The notes under the pieces are model-generated. The model made no database searches. It was not told the origin of the DNA and saw only the letters and a program-made list of their open reading frames with translations. 64,000 bases of DNA from contig NZ_CP104002.1 of NCBI RefSeq assembly GCF_029201565.1, positions 3,055,001 to 3,119,000 on the forward strand. Direction: 5' to 3'. A program made the position numbers and the translations under genes. The stretch is from Devosia sp. SD17-2 (GTDB taxonomy: Bacteria; Pseudomonadota; Alphaproteobacteria; Rhizobiales; Devosiaceae). Each line of letters begins with the position of its first letter. Positions within the stretch are counted from its first letter, which is position 1. Shown piece by piece: positions 56,141 through 64,000 of the stretch.

Positions 56141-56748
56141 GGCAATGCCACCTGGGCGAAAGTGGAAAAGCCCAGCGACATCATGCCGGTAATGAGGAAG
56201 GCGATCCCCAGCCCCTGCAATCCGCCGGGCAGGTCGGCATAGGCGAGCCGGCGCCGGATTGCCGAGAGCATGATGACCGCCAAGGCGAAGCCGGTGCCCG
56301 AACCCAGTCCGAACACCGTGCTCTCGGCCAGGTCATAACGCCGATCCGCCATGAACAGGCTCCCCCCGAGAATGGCGCAGTGCACCGCAAGCAGCGAGAG
56401 AAACACGCCGAACGTGTTGAAGAGCGCGGGCAGATAACGATCCATCACCATTTCCACCAGCTGCACCGCCGCAGCGATCACCCCGATAAAGGTCAGCAGC
56501 CGCAGATAGCTTAGGTCGAGATCGGGCAGGCCGGCCCAAGTCCAGGCGCCCGGCGCCAGTACGAACTGGTAGAGCAGGTGATTGACCGGCACCGTGACAC
56601 CCATCACCACGATGACTGCAACGCCCAGTCCCACCGCCGTGCCCGGCCGCCGCGACAGGGCGAGGAAGGTGCACAGCCCCAGAAACAGCGTCAACGGCAT
56701 GTTCTCGACGAAGGCTGAGCGGATGAAGAGGCCGGCGAGATCGGTCAT
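56137..56748 (-). CDS. nqrE: Na+-NQR subunit E
   Basis: A 203-residue protein with six membrane helices. The iron/cluster cysteines shared with NqrD are present at C26 ([11 protein letters not shown]) and about C124 ([14 protein letters not shown]). The sequence [15 protein letters not shown] is highly characteristic. It overlaps nqrD and nqrF by 4 bp on each side. Confidence 0.93.
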   Translation of the reverse strand: MTDLAGLFIRSAFVENMPLTLFLGLCTFLALSRRPGTAVGLGVAVIVVMGVTVPVNHLLYQFVLAPGAWTWAGLPDLDLSYLRLLTFIGVIAAAVQLVEMVMDRYLPALFNTFGVFLSLLAVHCAILGGSLFMADRRYDLAESTVFGLGSGTGFALAVIMLSAIRRRLAYADLPGGLQGLGIAFLITGMMSLGFSTFAQVALP

Positions 56749-57398
56749 GTGCCGGCATCCCGTGTCGGTGCCAGGCTATATTCAGGCGTCTCGATCTGCT
56801 CCCGGCGCCAGCTTCTGATGGCCCAGACCAGTCCGCTGAGGAGGAAAAAGGCGCTGGGCGCCAGCAGCATCAGGCTGAGCGGTTCGTACCAGCCGCCCTG
56901 TTCCACAGTCGGCAGGATCGCATAGCCCAGCAGCGTGCCCTGGCCGAACAGTTCCCGCACGCTGCCGACAATCGCCAGCACCAACGAATAGCCCAGCCCA
57001 TTGCCAAGGCCATCGGCCATCGCCGGAAGCGGCCGATTGTGCAGGGCAAAGGATTCGGTGCGGCCCAGCACGACGCAGTTGGTCGCGATCAGGCTGACAA
57101 AGACCGACAGGCGCTGGCTCATCTCATAGAAGAACGCCTGCAGGAACTGATCGATCACGATCACCAGCGAAGCCACGATGATGATTTGCACGATCAGCCG
57201 GATCGAGGAAGGCAGGTGCGCGCGGATCATGCTGATGATCGCGCCCGCAGTGACGACGACCAGGGTCAATGCCGCGCCCATGGTCAGGGCGGCGGCCAGG
57301 GTCGTGGTCACCGCCAAAGCCGAGCAGATGCCCAGGATCTGCAAGGTCACGGGGTTCTGGCGGAGGATGGGGTCGGTGACTGTCGTCCAGCCGGCCAT
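56745..57398 (-). CDS. nqrD: Na+-NQR subunit D
   Basis: A 217-residue six-helix protein, homologous to NqrE but in inverted topology. Cluster cysteines are C25 ([14 protein letters not shown]) and C108 ([16 protein letters not shown]). [17 protein letters not shown] is the family signature. It overlaps nqrC by one base. Confidence 0.93.
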   Translation of the reverse strand: MAGWTTVTDPILRQNPVTLQILGICSALAVTTTLAAALTMGAALTLVVVTAGAIISMIRAHLPSSIRLIVQIIIVASLVIVIDQFLQAFFYEMSQRLSVFVSLIATNCVVLGRTESFALHNRPLPAMADGLGNGLGYSLVLAIVGSVRELFGQGTLLGYAILPTVEQGGWYEPLSLMLLAPSAFFLLSGLVWAIRSWRREQIETPEYSLAPTRDAGT

Positions 57399-58201
57399 CA
57401 GAACTCTCCCCGCCGGATCGCCTGGAGCAGGGGGCCGTAGCCCTGCGGCCCCAGCCAGAATTGCAGCATCTTGGCCATGGCAGTGCTGGTACGCGTCGCC
57501 CCGGTAATGGCATCGACCTCGAACTCGCTGCTGCCGCCACCCCGCGCGACGGTCAGGCGCACCGCCCCGGTGTCATCGGCTATGCGCTTGCCGGAAAACT
57601 GCTGCCGCCAAGCCGGCTCCGTGATCCGCGCGCCCAGGCCCGGCGTCTCCCCATGCGAGAGGACGGTAAGACCCGCCACCGTGTTCATGTTATCGGCCAC
57701 GGCAACCATGGCTTCGATCGGGCCGCCATAACCGGTGCCGCTCACCGGCAGGATGACGACTTTGACCTGCTCGTCGGGGCCGCGCAGCAGGTAGATCTGC
57801 TTTAGATTGGCTCTGCTTCCCAGATTGGCGATGTCTTGCTGGGGGGAAAGCTGTGTCCAGCTCGCCGTGTCCGCTAGGGCGGCCGGCAGGGTTTCGGGCG
57901 TTATGTCCTGCGCCGCTTCGGCCCGGAGCAGATCCACCACCACGGTCGAAAGCGTCATGTCATCGGACTGGGCCAGAATCTGGGTCAGTCCGGGTATTTC
58001 GGCCAGCAGGGCTTCGAGGCGGGCCTGCTGTTCCACGGCGCGGTTCTGCGCCTGTATCGGCCGCAGCATCACGGTTGCGCCCGTGACCAGCACCGCACAG
58101 ATCGCCGAAACTAGGAAGGCTATTGCAATGGTCTTGGGGCGGCTCTCATTGGGCAGTGCCAGAAGCCCGCGCCAAAGCCGAAAAGGGTTCAGGTCAGCCA
58201 T
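57398..58201 (-). CDS. nqrC: Na+-NQR subunit C
   Basis: A 267-residue protein with one membrane helix (about 25-45) and a periplasmic FMN-binding domain. The ApbE attachment motif is DAITGATRTS with the flavin threonine at about residue 236; YGGPIEAMVAVADN and GETPGLGARI precede it, and MLQFWLG follows. The motif has T in place of the usual S before GAT. It overlaps nqrB by 8 bp. Confidence 0.92.
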   Translation of the reverse strand: MADLNPFRLWRGLLALPNESRPKTIAIAFLVSAICAVLVTGATVMLRPIQAQNRAVEQQARLEALLAEIPGLTQILAQSDDMTLSTVVVDLLRAEAAQDITPETLPAALADTASWTQLSPQQDIANLGSRANLKQIYLLRGPDEQVKVVILPVSGTGYGGPIEAMVAVADNMNTVAGLTVLSHGETPGLGARITEPAWRQQFSGKRIADDTGAVRLTVARGGGSSEFEVDAITGATRTSTAMAKMLQFWLGPQGYGPLLQAIRRGEF

Positions 58202-58958
58202 GCCGATGTCTCCGAAGCGCCCGCCACATGGCGATGGTGATCTCGTCCAGTAGGGGTGTGGTGAGCGCCGTCAGCAGCGCCGCCGAGACGGCGGTCTGGA
58301 CTGGGGCGGTCGCCCAGATCGCGGAAAAAAGCACGATGAGCGCGCCGAACAGGGCGCCATTGAGCCAGCGGCCCGATGCGGTAGACGCGCAGGTCGCGGG
58401 ATCGCAGACCAGTAGGACTAGGACAACGGCCACCGCGCTCGTTAGCAGATCAAGGCTGAATCCGCCGCCGACAACCAGCACGACCAGGGCGCCGACCAGC
58501 ACCCGCCAGGGCAGGATACCCAGTGCGAGCAGCAGCAGCGCCGCCGGTATGGTCGCCCAACCCAGCGGAACCGCAAGTGGCGGCCAGGCGGCCAGCGGGA
58601 AGCCGAAGCCGAGAAACACGACGGCAACCACGGCAGGGCTCAGCACGCTGCGACCCCAGCCGCCGAAAACCAGTTCGCCGAAAACGAAGCCGAAACTGAC
58701 CCCCAGAACGAACTGGAACGGTCCGACTTCGGGCGCCAGCATGGCGATGAGCAGCGCCGAGACGATACCCGAAGCGCTGGGCGGCTGTGCCCGCAGCATT
58801 GTGAATATGGCCTGCCATACCCCGCCGACGACAATGGCGAACAGCAGTCGTGTGGCACCGGCCGAGCCTTCCTGCCAGATCCAGGTGACCGCCACGGGGA
58901 TGGCCGCTGCCAGAATGATCACCGCCACGGTCTCGCGATCCCAGATGCCTCGCATCAT
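58194..58958 (-). CDS. nqrB: Na+-NQR subunit B, shortened
   Basis: A 254-residue protein against about 415 in Vibrio. Residues 43-121 (VVGGVWQAIFTMLRAQ, then GVSFGFVFGELVFGGWGRSVLSPAV, FLGFGFP) and about 185-245 (CDPATCASTASGRWLNGALFGA) align well with NqrB. Two parts are missing: roughly the first 115 residues, and about 45 residues that hold the covalent-FMN SGAT motif. Start and end are coupled to nqrA (ATGA) and nqrC, so this is not a frameshift. It should conduct Na+ differently, or the complex may use one flavin fewer. Confidence 0.85.
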   Translation of the reverse strand: MMRGIWDRETVAVIILAAAIPVAVTWIWQEGSAGATRLLFAIVVGGVWQAIFTMLRAQPPSASGIVSALLIAMLAPEVGPFQFVLGVSFGFVFGELVFGGWGRSVLSPAVVAVVFLGFGFPLAAWPPLAVPLGWATIPAALLLLALGILPWRVLVGALVVLVVGGGFSLDLLTSAVAVVLVLLVCDPATCASTASGRWLNGALFGALIVLFSAIWATAPVQTAVSAALLTALTTPLLDEITIAMWRALRRHRHG

Positions 58959-60247
58959 GTATTTGCCTCCATGCGGTCAAGCGCGGCGCGAAGCAGGTCG
59001 GAAAACCGCGGGGAGGCGGCGGTGACATAGTCCACCATGGCCAAATCCGCCTCGACCAGCGATAGGGCGCCGAGTTCAGCGGCGGCCTCATCATCCCCGA
59101 CCGACAGGGCCCGCAGCAATGCCATGCCGGGCATGAAACCGCCCAAGGCCTCTTCGACCGCCGCGGTAGCAATGATCGGTTCGGGACGAGAAGCGCGGCG
59201 TAGCGCGGCATCCAGCCAGTGCCTCTGCGGCTTCGTGTCCGAGCGCGGCAATACCGTCACCTGACGGTCCTTCTCCCCCAGCCAGCGAGCCTGGGCACCG
59301 TCCAGCACCGAACCGGAAAGGATGACCGTTGGTCCGGGCTTCAGCGATCGGTAGCAGATCTCGCTCAGGTCAGCGCCAGGCTGGCAGCGGACCAGCCGGC
59401 TGGCGCGCAGCCCGGGCCCCACAACCGCCACCAGTCGGGTAGTCGGCAGAGTGCCCTCTTCCAGCAACTCCCCGATGGCGACGACATCGTCGACGCCTAT
59501 GTCCCATACCTGGCGGTCAAGCCGGGCGGGAAACCGGTCGAGAACTCGGTGGCCAGCCAGGCCCGCCGGGTGCAGGTCGCCGACGCGAATGATGTGCAGA
59601 CGGTCCATCTCCTGGACGATGTCCGGCCCGCGATCCTGGCAGAAAAAGACAGGTCCCGCGCAAAGTGTGCCCAAGGCCGCAATCCCACGTTGAAGCGCTG
59701 CTGCGCTGCCCTCGTCAAGCGCAATACGGGGGCTGGCTGCGAGGGGCCGGGTATCCACCGCCATGACGAAGATGGCCGCCAGCGTGGCGTCACCCTTGGG
59801 AATGCGACCGAAGGGGCGGACGTTGAACCGCCGCCACAGGCCTGTCTCCTGCAAGAGCGCACGCAATGCAGCACCGCCAGTCTTGCCGGCAATCTCTTCA
59901 CCGGCGGCGCGCGCATCATAGCGATGCTGTTGCTGGCGCGTCTCGGCCGCAAACACCATGCTGCTCAGCCGCCGCCCGGCGCCGATCTCGAGCGCGGTGA
60001 CGCGGCCGGCCATGGGCGCGGTGATGACATATTCAGGATGGCGGCGGTCGCGCAGCACCGGCGTGCCTTGTTTGACGATATCCCCCTGCGACACGAGCGG
60101 TTCGGCGCGCAAATCGGCAAGGGCATTGGCGCTTAGCCCGGCCTCGTCGGTTATGAGCGTCTCGGGCTCCTTCGGCAGGGGATTTGGCGTGCTAAGGGGG
60201 ATTGAGAGCCCCCGTCCTAGTCCAAATATGTCCCTATCTCCCCGCAT
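58955..60247 (-). CDS. nqrA: Na+-NQR subunit A
   Basis: A protein of about 430 residues, close to the usual 446. It has a barrel-sandwich-like N-terminal part (RGLSIPLS, then GDIVKQGTPVL and YVITAPMAGRVTALEIG), NVRPFGRIPKGDAT, and a C-terminal Rossmann-like half. NqrA is peripheral and binds quinone. The frame opens at 60382; ATG 60247 gives the family N-terminus, but no strong ribosome site is visible, so the exact start is uncertain. It is the first gene of the operon, divergent from the cytochrome gene. Confidence 0.85.
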   Translation of the reverse strand: MRGDRDIFGLGRGLSIPLSTPNPLPKEPETLITDEAGLSANALADLRAEPLVSQGDIVKQGTPVLRDRRHPEYVITAPMAGRVTALEIGAGRRLSSMVFAAETRQQQHRYDARAAGEEIAGKTGGAALRALLQETGLWRRFNVRPFGRIPKGDATLAAIFVMAVDTRPLAASPRIALDEGSAAALQRGIAALGTLCAGPVFFCQDRGPDIVQEMDRLHIIRVGDLHPAGLAGHRVLDRFPARLDRQVWDIGVDDVVAIGELLEEGTLPTTRLVAVVGPGLRASRLVRCQPGADLSEICYRSLKPGPTVILSGSVLDGAQARWLGEKDRQVTVLPRSDTKPQRHWLDAALRRASRPEPIIATAAVEEALGGFMPGMALLRALSVGDDEAAAELGALSLVEADLAMVDYVTAASPRFSDLLRAALDRMEANT

Positions 60248-60284
60248 GCGGCGCCAGCCGGACGAATCTCCCCGAAGGACGCGC

Positions 60285-60313
60285 TTGACAAGCTGCAGTC
60301 TGCCAACGAGTCT
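60285..60313 (+). promoter_or_regulatory. Possible promoter of the pentaheme cytochrome gene
   Basis: TTGACA is present at 60285 with a weak GAGTCT 17 bp downstream, 30 bp before the cytochrome start. The 95-bp divergent region shows no TTGAT-N4-ATCAA FNR box, so oxygen control by FNR is not supported here by eye. Confidence 0.3.
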
Positions 60314-60342
60314 TTCACGGGTTAAGCGAGGGGGCAAGTCAG

Positions 60343-61422
60343 ATGCGCATGCGACACTTCCTGCTGGCAGGCACCATTCCACTGATCTTCGCGGTTGTCG
60401 CCACCTCCGCGCAGAGCCCGACGCGCACGCCCGATATCGAGGAAATCATGCAATGGGCGCGCTCGGGCCATGCCGATGCCCACTCGGAATCTTTTGCGCA
60501 CTGGAATGACGAGGGCGAGATTCCGCCTGTCTGCGCCACCTGCCATTCCGGCGCGGGATTCCGCTCGCTCCATGGCTTGGACGGCAGCGAGCCGGGCCTG
60601 CCACAATCGCCAATTCCGGTCGGAGGCGTCGTCGACTGCGATACCTGCCACAGCCCCGGACTGCAGACCGTCACCCACGTCACCTTGCCTTCCGGCCAGC
60701 AACACCCGGTTACCGGGTTCGAGGCGGCCTGCATGACCTGCCACTCGGGGCGCGCCGCCAGCGTCACCGTTGAAAAGGCCGTGGCCGAGCGTCCCGAAGA
60801 CGTCGTGGATGCCGAGTTGCGCTTCATCAATCCCCACTATGCCACGGCCGCAGCCAGCCTGCTGGGCGGTACGGGGGCGCTGGGCTATCACTATCCGGGA
60901 AAGACCTACGAGCCGCGCTTCGTGCATGCGAGGCCGGTCTCGACCTGCATATCCTGCCACGAGCCGCACAACCTGACGGTCAGCCAGGAAACCTGCCTGA
61001 CCTGCCACGAGACCGGCGCCTCCCAGGATATTCGTATCTCGCGGCAAAGCCATGATGGCAGCGGCAACCTCGAACAGGGTATCGCCGTGGACATTGCCGC
61101 CAATCGCAAGCGCCTCTTTGCACTGATAGCCGACTATGCCCGCGAGGTTGTCGGCACGCCCATCGTCTTTGACGCTGCGCGTCATCCGTATTTCTTCGCC
61201 GACCACAATGGCGATGGCCTGGCGGACCAGAGCGATGGGGCGCCCGTCGCCTATGCCAGCTGGACGCCCCGTCTGCTCAAGGCAGCCTATAACTGGAAAT
61301 TCGTGGGGGCGGATGCAGCGATCCACGTCCACAACCCCCATTATGCGCTCGAGCTGCTCTATGATTCCGCAGAGGATCTGTCCGCCGCGCTGCAGCGAGA
61401 GCTCACGGGAATGGTTCGCTAA
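60343..61422 (+). CDS. Secreted pentaheme cytochrome c
   Basis: A 359-residue protein with a signal peptide (LLAGTIPLIFAVVATSA, cleavage near residue 24) and five CxxCH haem motifs: CATCH (64), CDTCH (99), CMTCH (130), CISCH (202) and CLTCH (218). Haem spacing and many extra histidines suggest bis-His ligation. The last 140 residues have no haem. I cannot assign a named family. It is divergent from nqrA, so it may pass or accept electrons linked to the NQR complex or to quinol; this is inference. Confidence 0.85.
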   Translation: MRMRHFLLAGTIPLIFAVVATSAQSPTRTPDIEEIMQWARSGHADAHSESFAHWNDEGEIPPVCATCHSGAGFRSLHGLDGSEPGLPQSPIPVGGVVDCDTCHSPGLQTVTHVTLPSGQQHPVTGFEAACMTCHSGRAASVTVEKAVAERPEDVVDAELRFINPHYATAAASLLGGTGALGYHYPGKTYEPRFVHARPVSTCISCHEPHNLTVSQETCLTCHETGASQDIRISRQSHDGSGNLEQGIAVDIAANRKRLFALIADYAREVVGTPIVFDAARHPYFFADHNGDGLADQSDGAPVAYASWTPRLLKAAYNWKFVGADAAIHVHNPHYALELLYDSAEDLSAALQRELTGMVR

Positions 61423-61504
61423 GGAATTGGGGCAGCAGTCTCGAAGTCAGCTCTTCCTCGTCGCGAGGCACGGTGTGCGAGTGCGCTGATGGTCCCCCGT
61501 TAGC

Positions 61505-62365
61505 TCACTGTTGTCGCACAGCCAGCACGTCGCAATCGACCTGCTCCAGAATCTCGATAGCGACGCTGCCAACCAAGACTGCGGCGAGGCCAGAACGCCC
61601 CGGTGATCCCACAACAACAAGGTCAGCTTCCTTGTCTGCTACATATTTCGCTAGGTTGGAAGCGATCTTGCCCAACTCCGCAACGATACCAACGGAGTCG
61701 GCCTTGGAACCGATACTCTCCCGCAGCCATTCCCGAGCCCGATCCATTTCGCGCGCCCGCAACTCCCTCTCAACGCTGGCCATGTCGTCGATCTGATTTT
61801 TGTAAGGAAAGTCAAACGCATGGAACAAGGTGAACTGAGCTTCAGGAAAAGCAGCGACGGCCAGACCGATCGCCCGCCGCGACACTTCGGATAGATCGCT
61901 CGCCAGAACGATTCGCTGATACGGCCGGTGCGCTCTCCCCTTCACAACGAGAACTGGCGCCGGACCATTTTTCACCAGTTCCACCACCATCCGACCCAAC
62001 TTGTCGGCGCCGTAGGTCTCATCATGGGCTATGCCGGTGACCAGTAGTTCGGACCCACTGTCCAGCGCCGCCGAAGTCACCAGGTCATAAGCATCGCCAT
62101 TCTTGACGATCAGCGACGCGCCGGCCGCAGGCCAATCGGGGTATTCACGTGCCAGTTTACGCTGGGCTACCGCCACCGGATCATAGCGGCGCCAGGAGGG
62201 TCCTTGGCTCCAATAGGCATACTGAAATGCCTCGACAGCATGAACGATCTGGATCTGCGCCTGCCAGTCCCGGGCAAGCGCCATTGCACGATCATAGGCG
62301 CGATCGCTGCGCGCACTCAGGTCGGTAGCCAGCGTGATCTGCCGGGGCACAGACGGTTTGCTCAT
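61505..62365 (-). CDS. Tandem universal stress protein (two Usp domains)
   Basis: A 286-residue protein with two Usp domains, starting ITLATDLSARSDRAYDRAMALA and VLASDLSEVSRRAIGLAVAAF. The second ends with the ATP-binding pattern VVGSPGRSGLAAVLVGSVAIEIL (G-2x-G-9x-GS). Usp proteins help survive low oxygen and stress. AGGAGA precedes the ATG. The first domain's loop (VTGIAHDETYGADKLG) departs from the ATP motif. Confidence 0.85.
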   Translation of the reverse strand: MSKPSVPRQITLATDLSARSDRAYDRAMALARDWQAQIQIVHAVEAFQYAYWSQGPSWRRYDPVAVAQRKLAREYPDWPAAGASLIVKNGDAYDLVTSAALDSGSELLVTGIAHDETYGADKLGRMVVELVKNGPAPVLVVKGRAHRPYQRIVLASDLSEVSRRAIGLAVAAFPEAQFTLFHAFDFPYKNQIDDMASVERELRAREMDRAREWLRESIGSKADSVGIVAELGKIASNLAKYVADKEADLVVVGSPGRSGLAAVLVGSVAIEILEQVDCDVLAVRQQ

Positions 62366-62443
62366 CGAAAAGGGTCTCCTGTTGCTCCTTGGGAGCGAGG
62401 CCGGCCATCGCTGCAGCGGCGAAGTGTTAGGGGTGGTGCTGGC

Positions 62444-62890
62444 CTAGCGAACGACCAGAACCGGGATGGTGGTATGGGCCAGCACTTCCGATGTCTGGCT
62501 GCCGAGCAGCACCTTTTGCACGCCACGACGACCATGCGAGGACATCACGATCAGGTCACACCCATTGAGCTTGGCATATCTTACAATGGCCTCGGCAGGC
62601 GAGATGTCGATCTCATGGGCAAGCTCGGCCGCAATGCCATATTCGGAGCCGCGTTGCGCGATGGAGGCAAACCGATCCTTCATGATCGCTTCTATCTGCT
62701 GGTCATAGCGGGTGACGGGATCATCGATGCCGCCCATGCGCGCTGCACTCGCCATGTCCTGGCGCAGCGGTTCTGAAACGGACAGCACCGTGACTTTGGC
62801 ATTGAGCGGCTTGGCCAGGGCCAGGCCCTGTTCAAGGCCCTTCTCGGCCAGTTCGGAACCATCGGTGGCGATCAAAATATGGGTATACAT
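62444..62890 (-). CDS. Universal stress protein
   Basis: A 148-residue single-domain Usp: YTHILIATDGSELAEKGLEQGLALA at the start and VMSSHGRRGVQKVLLGSQTSEVL (ATP-binding) at the end. GAGGAG six bases before the ATG at 62890 supports this start over the longer frame to 62923. It is separated from the upstream cytochrome operon by a terminator. Confidence 0.88.
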   Translation of the reverse strand: MYTHILIATDGSELAEKGLEQGLALAKPLNAKVTVLSVSEPLRQDMASAARMGGIDDPVTRYDQQIEAIMKDRFASIAQRGSEYGIAAELAHEIDISPAEAIVRYAKLNGCDLIVMSSHGRRGVQKVLLGSQTSEVLAHTTIPVLVVR

Positions 62891-62940
62891 CGGCTTCTCC
62901 TCGCTAAAGAACTGGTACGGCATGCTGCAGCTACTGGTCT

Positions 62941-62965
62941 GAAAACAAGGGCAGACGCTGCCCTT
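62941..62965 (-). terminator. Terminator after the small cytochrome c
   Basis: AAGGGCAG and CTGCCCTT form an 8-bp stem with a 3-base ACG loop touching the cytochrome stop; the minus strand continues with GTTTTC. It ends the P-type ATPase-cytochrome transcript. Confidence 0.65.
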
Positions 62966-63299
62966 AGGGTTCGAACGACTTGAGATAGGCGATGATTGCG
63001 GCGGCCTGCTCGGGGTCGAATTCGAATTCAGGCATGTCCGGATGGGCCGTCAGGCCTTCGACCAGCGCCTCGCTCAGCAATTCCACATCATAGCGCAGCT
63101 GCAGTTCCCGAAACGGCGGCGCGGGCGGAAACGGGCTCTGGCCGGTGGCCGCGATGGCATGGCAGTCCGCGCAGTACATGCCCACCAGCTCCTGTCCCAT
63201 TTCCACGGGATCATATGGCTGCGCGGCGCCTGGGCCCGCGACGGCGAAACTGCCCATGGCCACAAGCACGGGGAGCATGGCGCGCAACAACAATCTCAT
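62964..63299 (-). CDS. Small c-type cytochrome
   Basis: A 111-residue class I cytochrome c with a signal peptide (about 1-26), one CADCH haem site (43-47) and a probable axial methionine in HPDMPEF (about 88), ending AAAIIAYLKSFEP. It is periplasmic. Its start overlaps the stop of the upstream P-type ATPase (ATGA), so the two are coupled. Confidence 0.85.
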   Translation of the reverse strand: MRLLLRAMLPVLVAMGSFAVAGPGAAQPYDPVEMGQELVGMYCADCHAIAATGQSPFPPAPPFRELQLRYDVELLSEALVEGLTAHPDMPEFEFDPEQAAAIIAYLKSFEP

Positions 63300-64000
63300 G
63301 TTCTGGGTTCTCCTATTGGCAAGGCGGATGACCGGGGCGTTATACGCAGCGCCCGCAACGCATTCAAAATAACCGCCACGTCGATTGCTTCCTGCAGCAA
63401 TGCCCCCTGCACCGGCGTCAGATAGCCAAAGGCGGCGGCAATCATCCCCAGCACCGACAGGCCAATGCCGGCCACGACGCTCTCCAGCGCAATCCGGCGC
63501 GCGCCCTGCGCGATTTCGACGCCGGGCAGCAGGCGATTAAGATGATCGACCAACAGCACGACATCGGCCGCTTCCGCCGATGCAGCCGCCCCGCGCGCAC
63601 CCATGGCCACCCCCACATCGGCGGCAGCGAGAGCCGGCGCATCGTTGACCCCGTCGCCGACCATCATAATGGGGCCACGCTCACGCTCCGCCAGCACCAG
63701 CGCCACCTTCTGGTCTGGCGTCAGCTCGGCGTGGATGGCATCGAGCTCCAGGCCCTGGGTGACCGCTTCTGCCACCGCCTGCCGATCGCCGGTTGCCAGC
63801 ACGATACGACTAATTCCCACGCCACGCAGCCCCGCCAACAGGCCCGGCGTTCCAGCCCGCAGGGCATCGGCCATGACGATATGCCCGGCCAGCTGACCGT
63901 CGATGGCCACCGCCACGAGGGCCGAGCCTACCGCCATGATCTGGCTTTCGGGTGGGAGGGTTCCGATATGCGATGCGACAAATACTGCGCTGCCCGCGAT
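63296..64000 (-). CDS. Heavy-metal P1B-type ATPase, C-terminal part
   Basis: The gene continues beyond the window edge; 234 residues are visible. The hinge motif GDGVNDAPALAAADVGVAMG is clear, followed by two C-terminal membrane helices (LESVVAGIGLSVLGMIAAAFGYL and the QEAIDVAVILNAL segment). This is the P-domain and end of a metal-exporting ATPase; the CPC-type motif that sets metal specificity is outside the window. Coupling to a cytochrome c suggests a role in cytochrome or oxidase metal supply or detoxification. Confidence 0.85.
   Translation of the reverse strand: MAGSAVFVASHIGTLPPESQIMAVGSALVAVAIDGQLAGHIVMADALRAGTPGLLAGLRGVGISRIVLATGDRQAVAEAVTQGLELDAIHAELTPDQKVALVLAERERGPIMMVGDGVNDAPALAAADVGVAMGARGAAASAEAADVVLLVDHLNRLLPGVEIAQGARRIALESVVAGIGLSVLGMIAAAFGYLTPVQGALLQEAIDVAVILNALRALRITPRSSALPIGEPRT

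Noticed and set aside
60248..60342. FNR/FixK box in the nqrA-cytochrome gap
   Set aside because: No TTGAT-N4-ATCAA-like palindrome is present; only a single TTGAC half-site.

Overview
This is a high-GC alphaproteobacterial chromosome segment. The gene order lptF-lptG-lptD-surA-pdxA-rsmA / gmk-yicC-mltG-fabF-acpP-fabG-fabD / rpsF-rpsR-rplI-dnaB-alr-radA-cvpA-purF is typical of Hyphomicrobiales. The protein sequences and the compact, overlapping gene layout suggest a Devosia-like organism; this is inference from gene order, as no 16S gene is present.

Layout. (1) 1-5.4 kb: a small secreted protein, a YheS-type ABC-F ATPase, a tandem pair of secreted DUF4344 proteins with HExxH motifs, a YitT-like membrane protein and holC. 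(2) 5.6-13.0 kb: the lipopolysaccharide export and outer-membrane block (lptF, lptG, lptD, a SurA-like chaperone), then pdxA and rsmA. (3) 13.0-19.3 kb, minus strand: gmk, yicC, mltG and the fatty-acid genes fabF, acpP, fabG, fabD. (4) 19.5-31.2 kb, plus strand: a MASE1-GGDEF diguanylate cyclase, ribosomal genes rpsF-rpsR-rplI, dnaB, alr, a DUF1697 protein, radA, cvpA, purF, an SDR and a GNAT. (5) 31.2-41.2 kb, mostly minus: a CorC-like CBS membrane protein, der, a YfgM-like protein, guaA, rsmB, a MAPEG protein, a VOC protein and guaB. (6) 41.4-46.6 kb: two tandem MFS exporters, rlmE, a Ppx/GppA phosphatase and tRNA-Gln(CTG).

(7) 46.6-53.3 kb is an accessory region directly downstream of tRNA-Gln. 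It has decayed coding remnants, a DUF983 protein, a secreted staphylococcal-nuclease-like protein, an Excalibur protein, a DUF3800 protein whose real start appears to be CTG, and an IS66 element (tnpA-tnpB-tnpC) carrying a pRiA4b-ORF-3 passenger. The IS66 right terminal repeat is recognisable and cuts a host reading frame; no left terminus was found.

(8) 53.4-60.3 kb, minus strand: a complete nqrABCDEF-apbE-nqrM-CBS operon for a Na+-NQR-type NADH:quinone oxidoreductase, unusual in this group of bacteria. nqrM (57 aa) is an easily missed small gene. NqrB is only 254 aa and lacks both the N-terminal region and the covalent FMN (SGAT) site, while NqrC keeps its flavinylation motif and NqrD/NqrE keep all four cluster cysteines. 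A secreted pentaheme cytochrome c is transcribed divergently from nqrA. (9) 61.5-64.0 kb: two universal-stress proteins, a small cytochrome c and the C-terminal part of a heavy-metal P-type ATPase, a set typical of low-oxygen or redox-stress islands. The most interesting part of the window is the reduced NQR paired with the pentaheme cytochrome.
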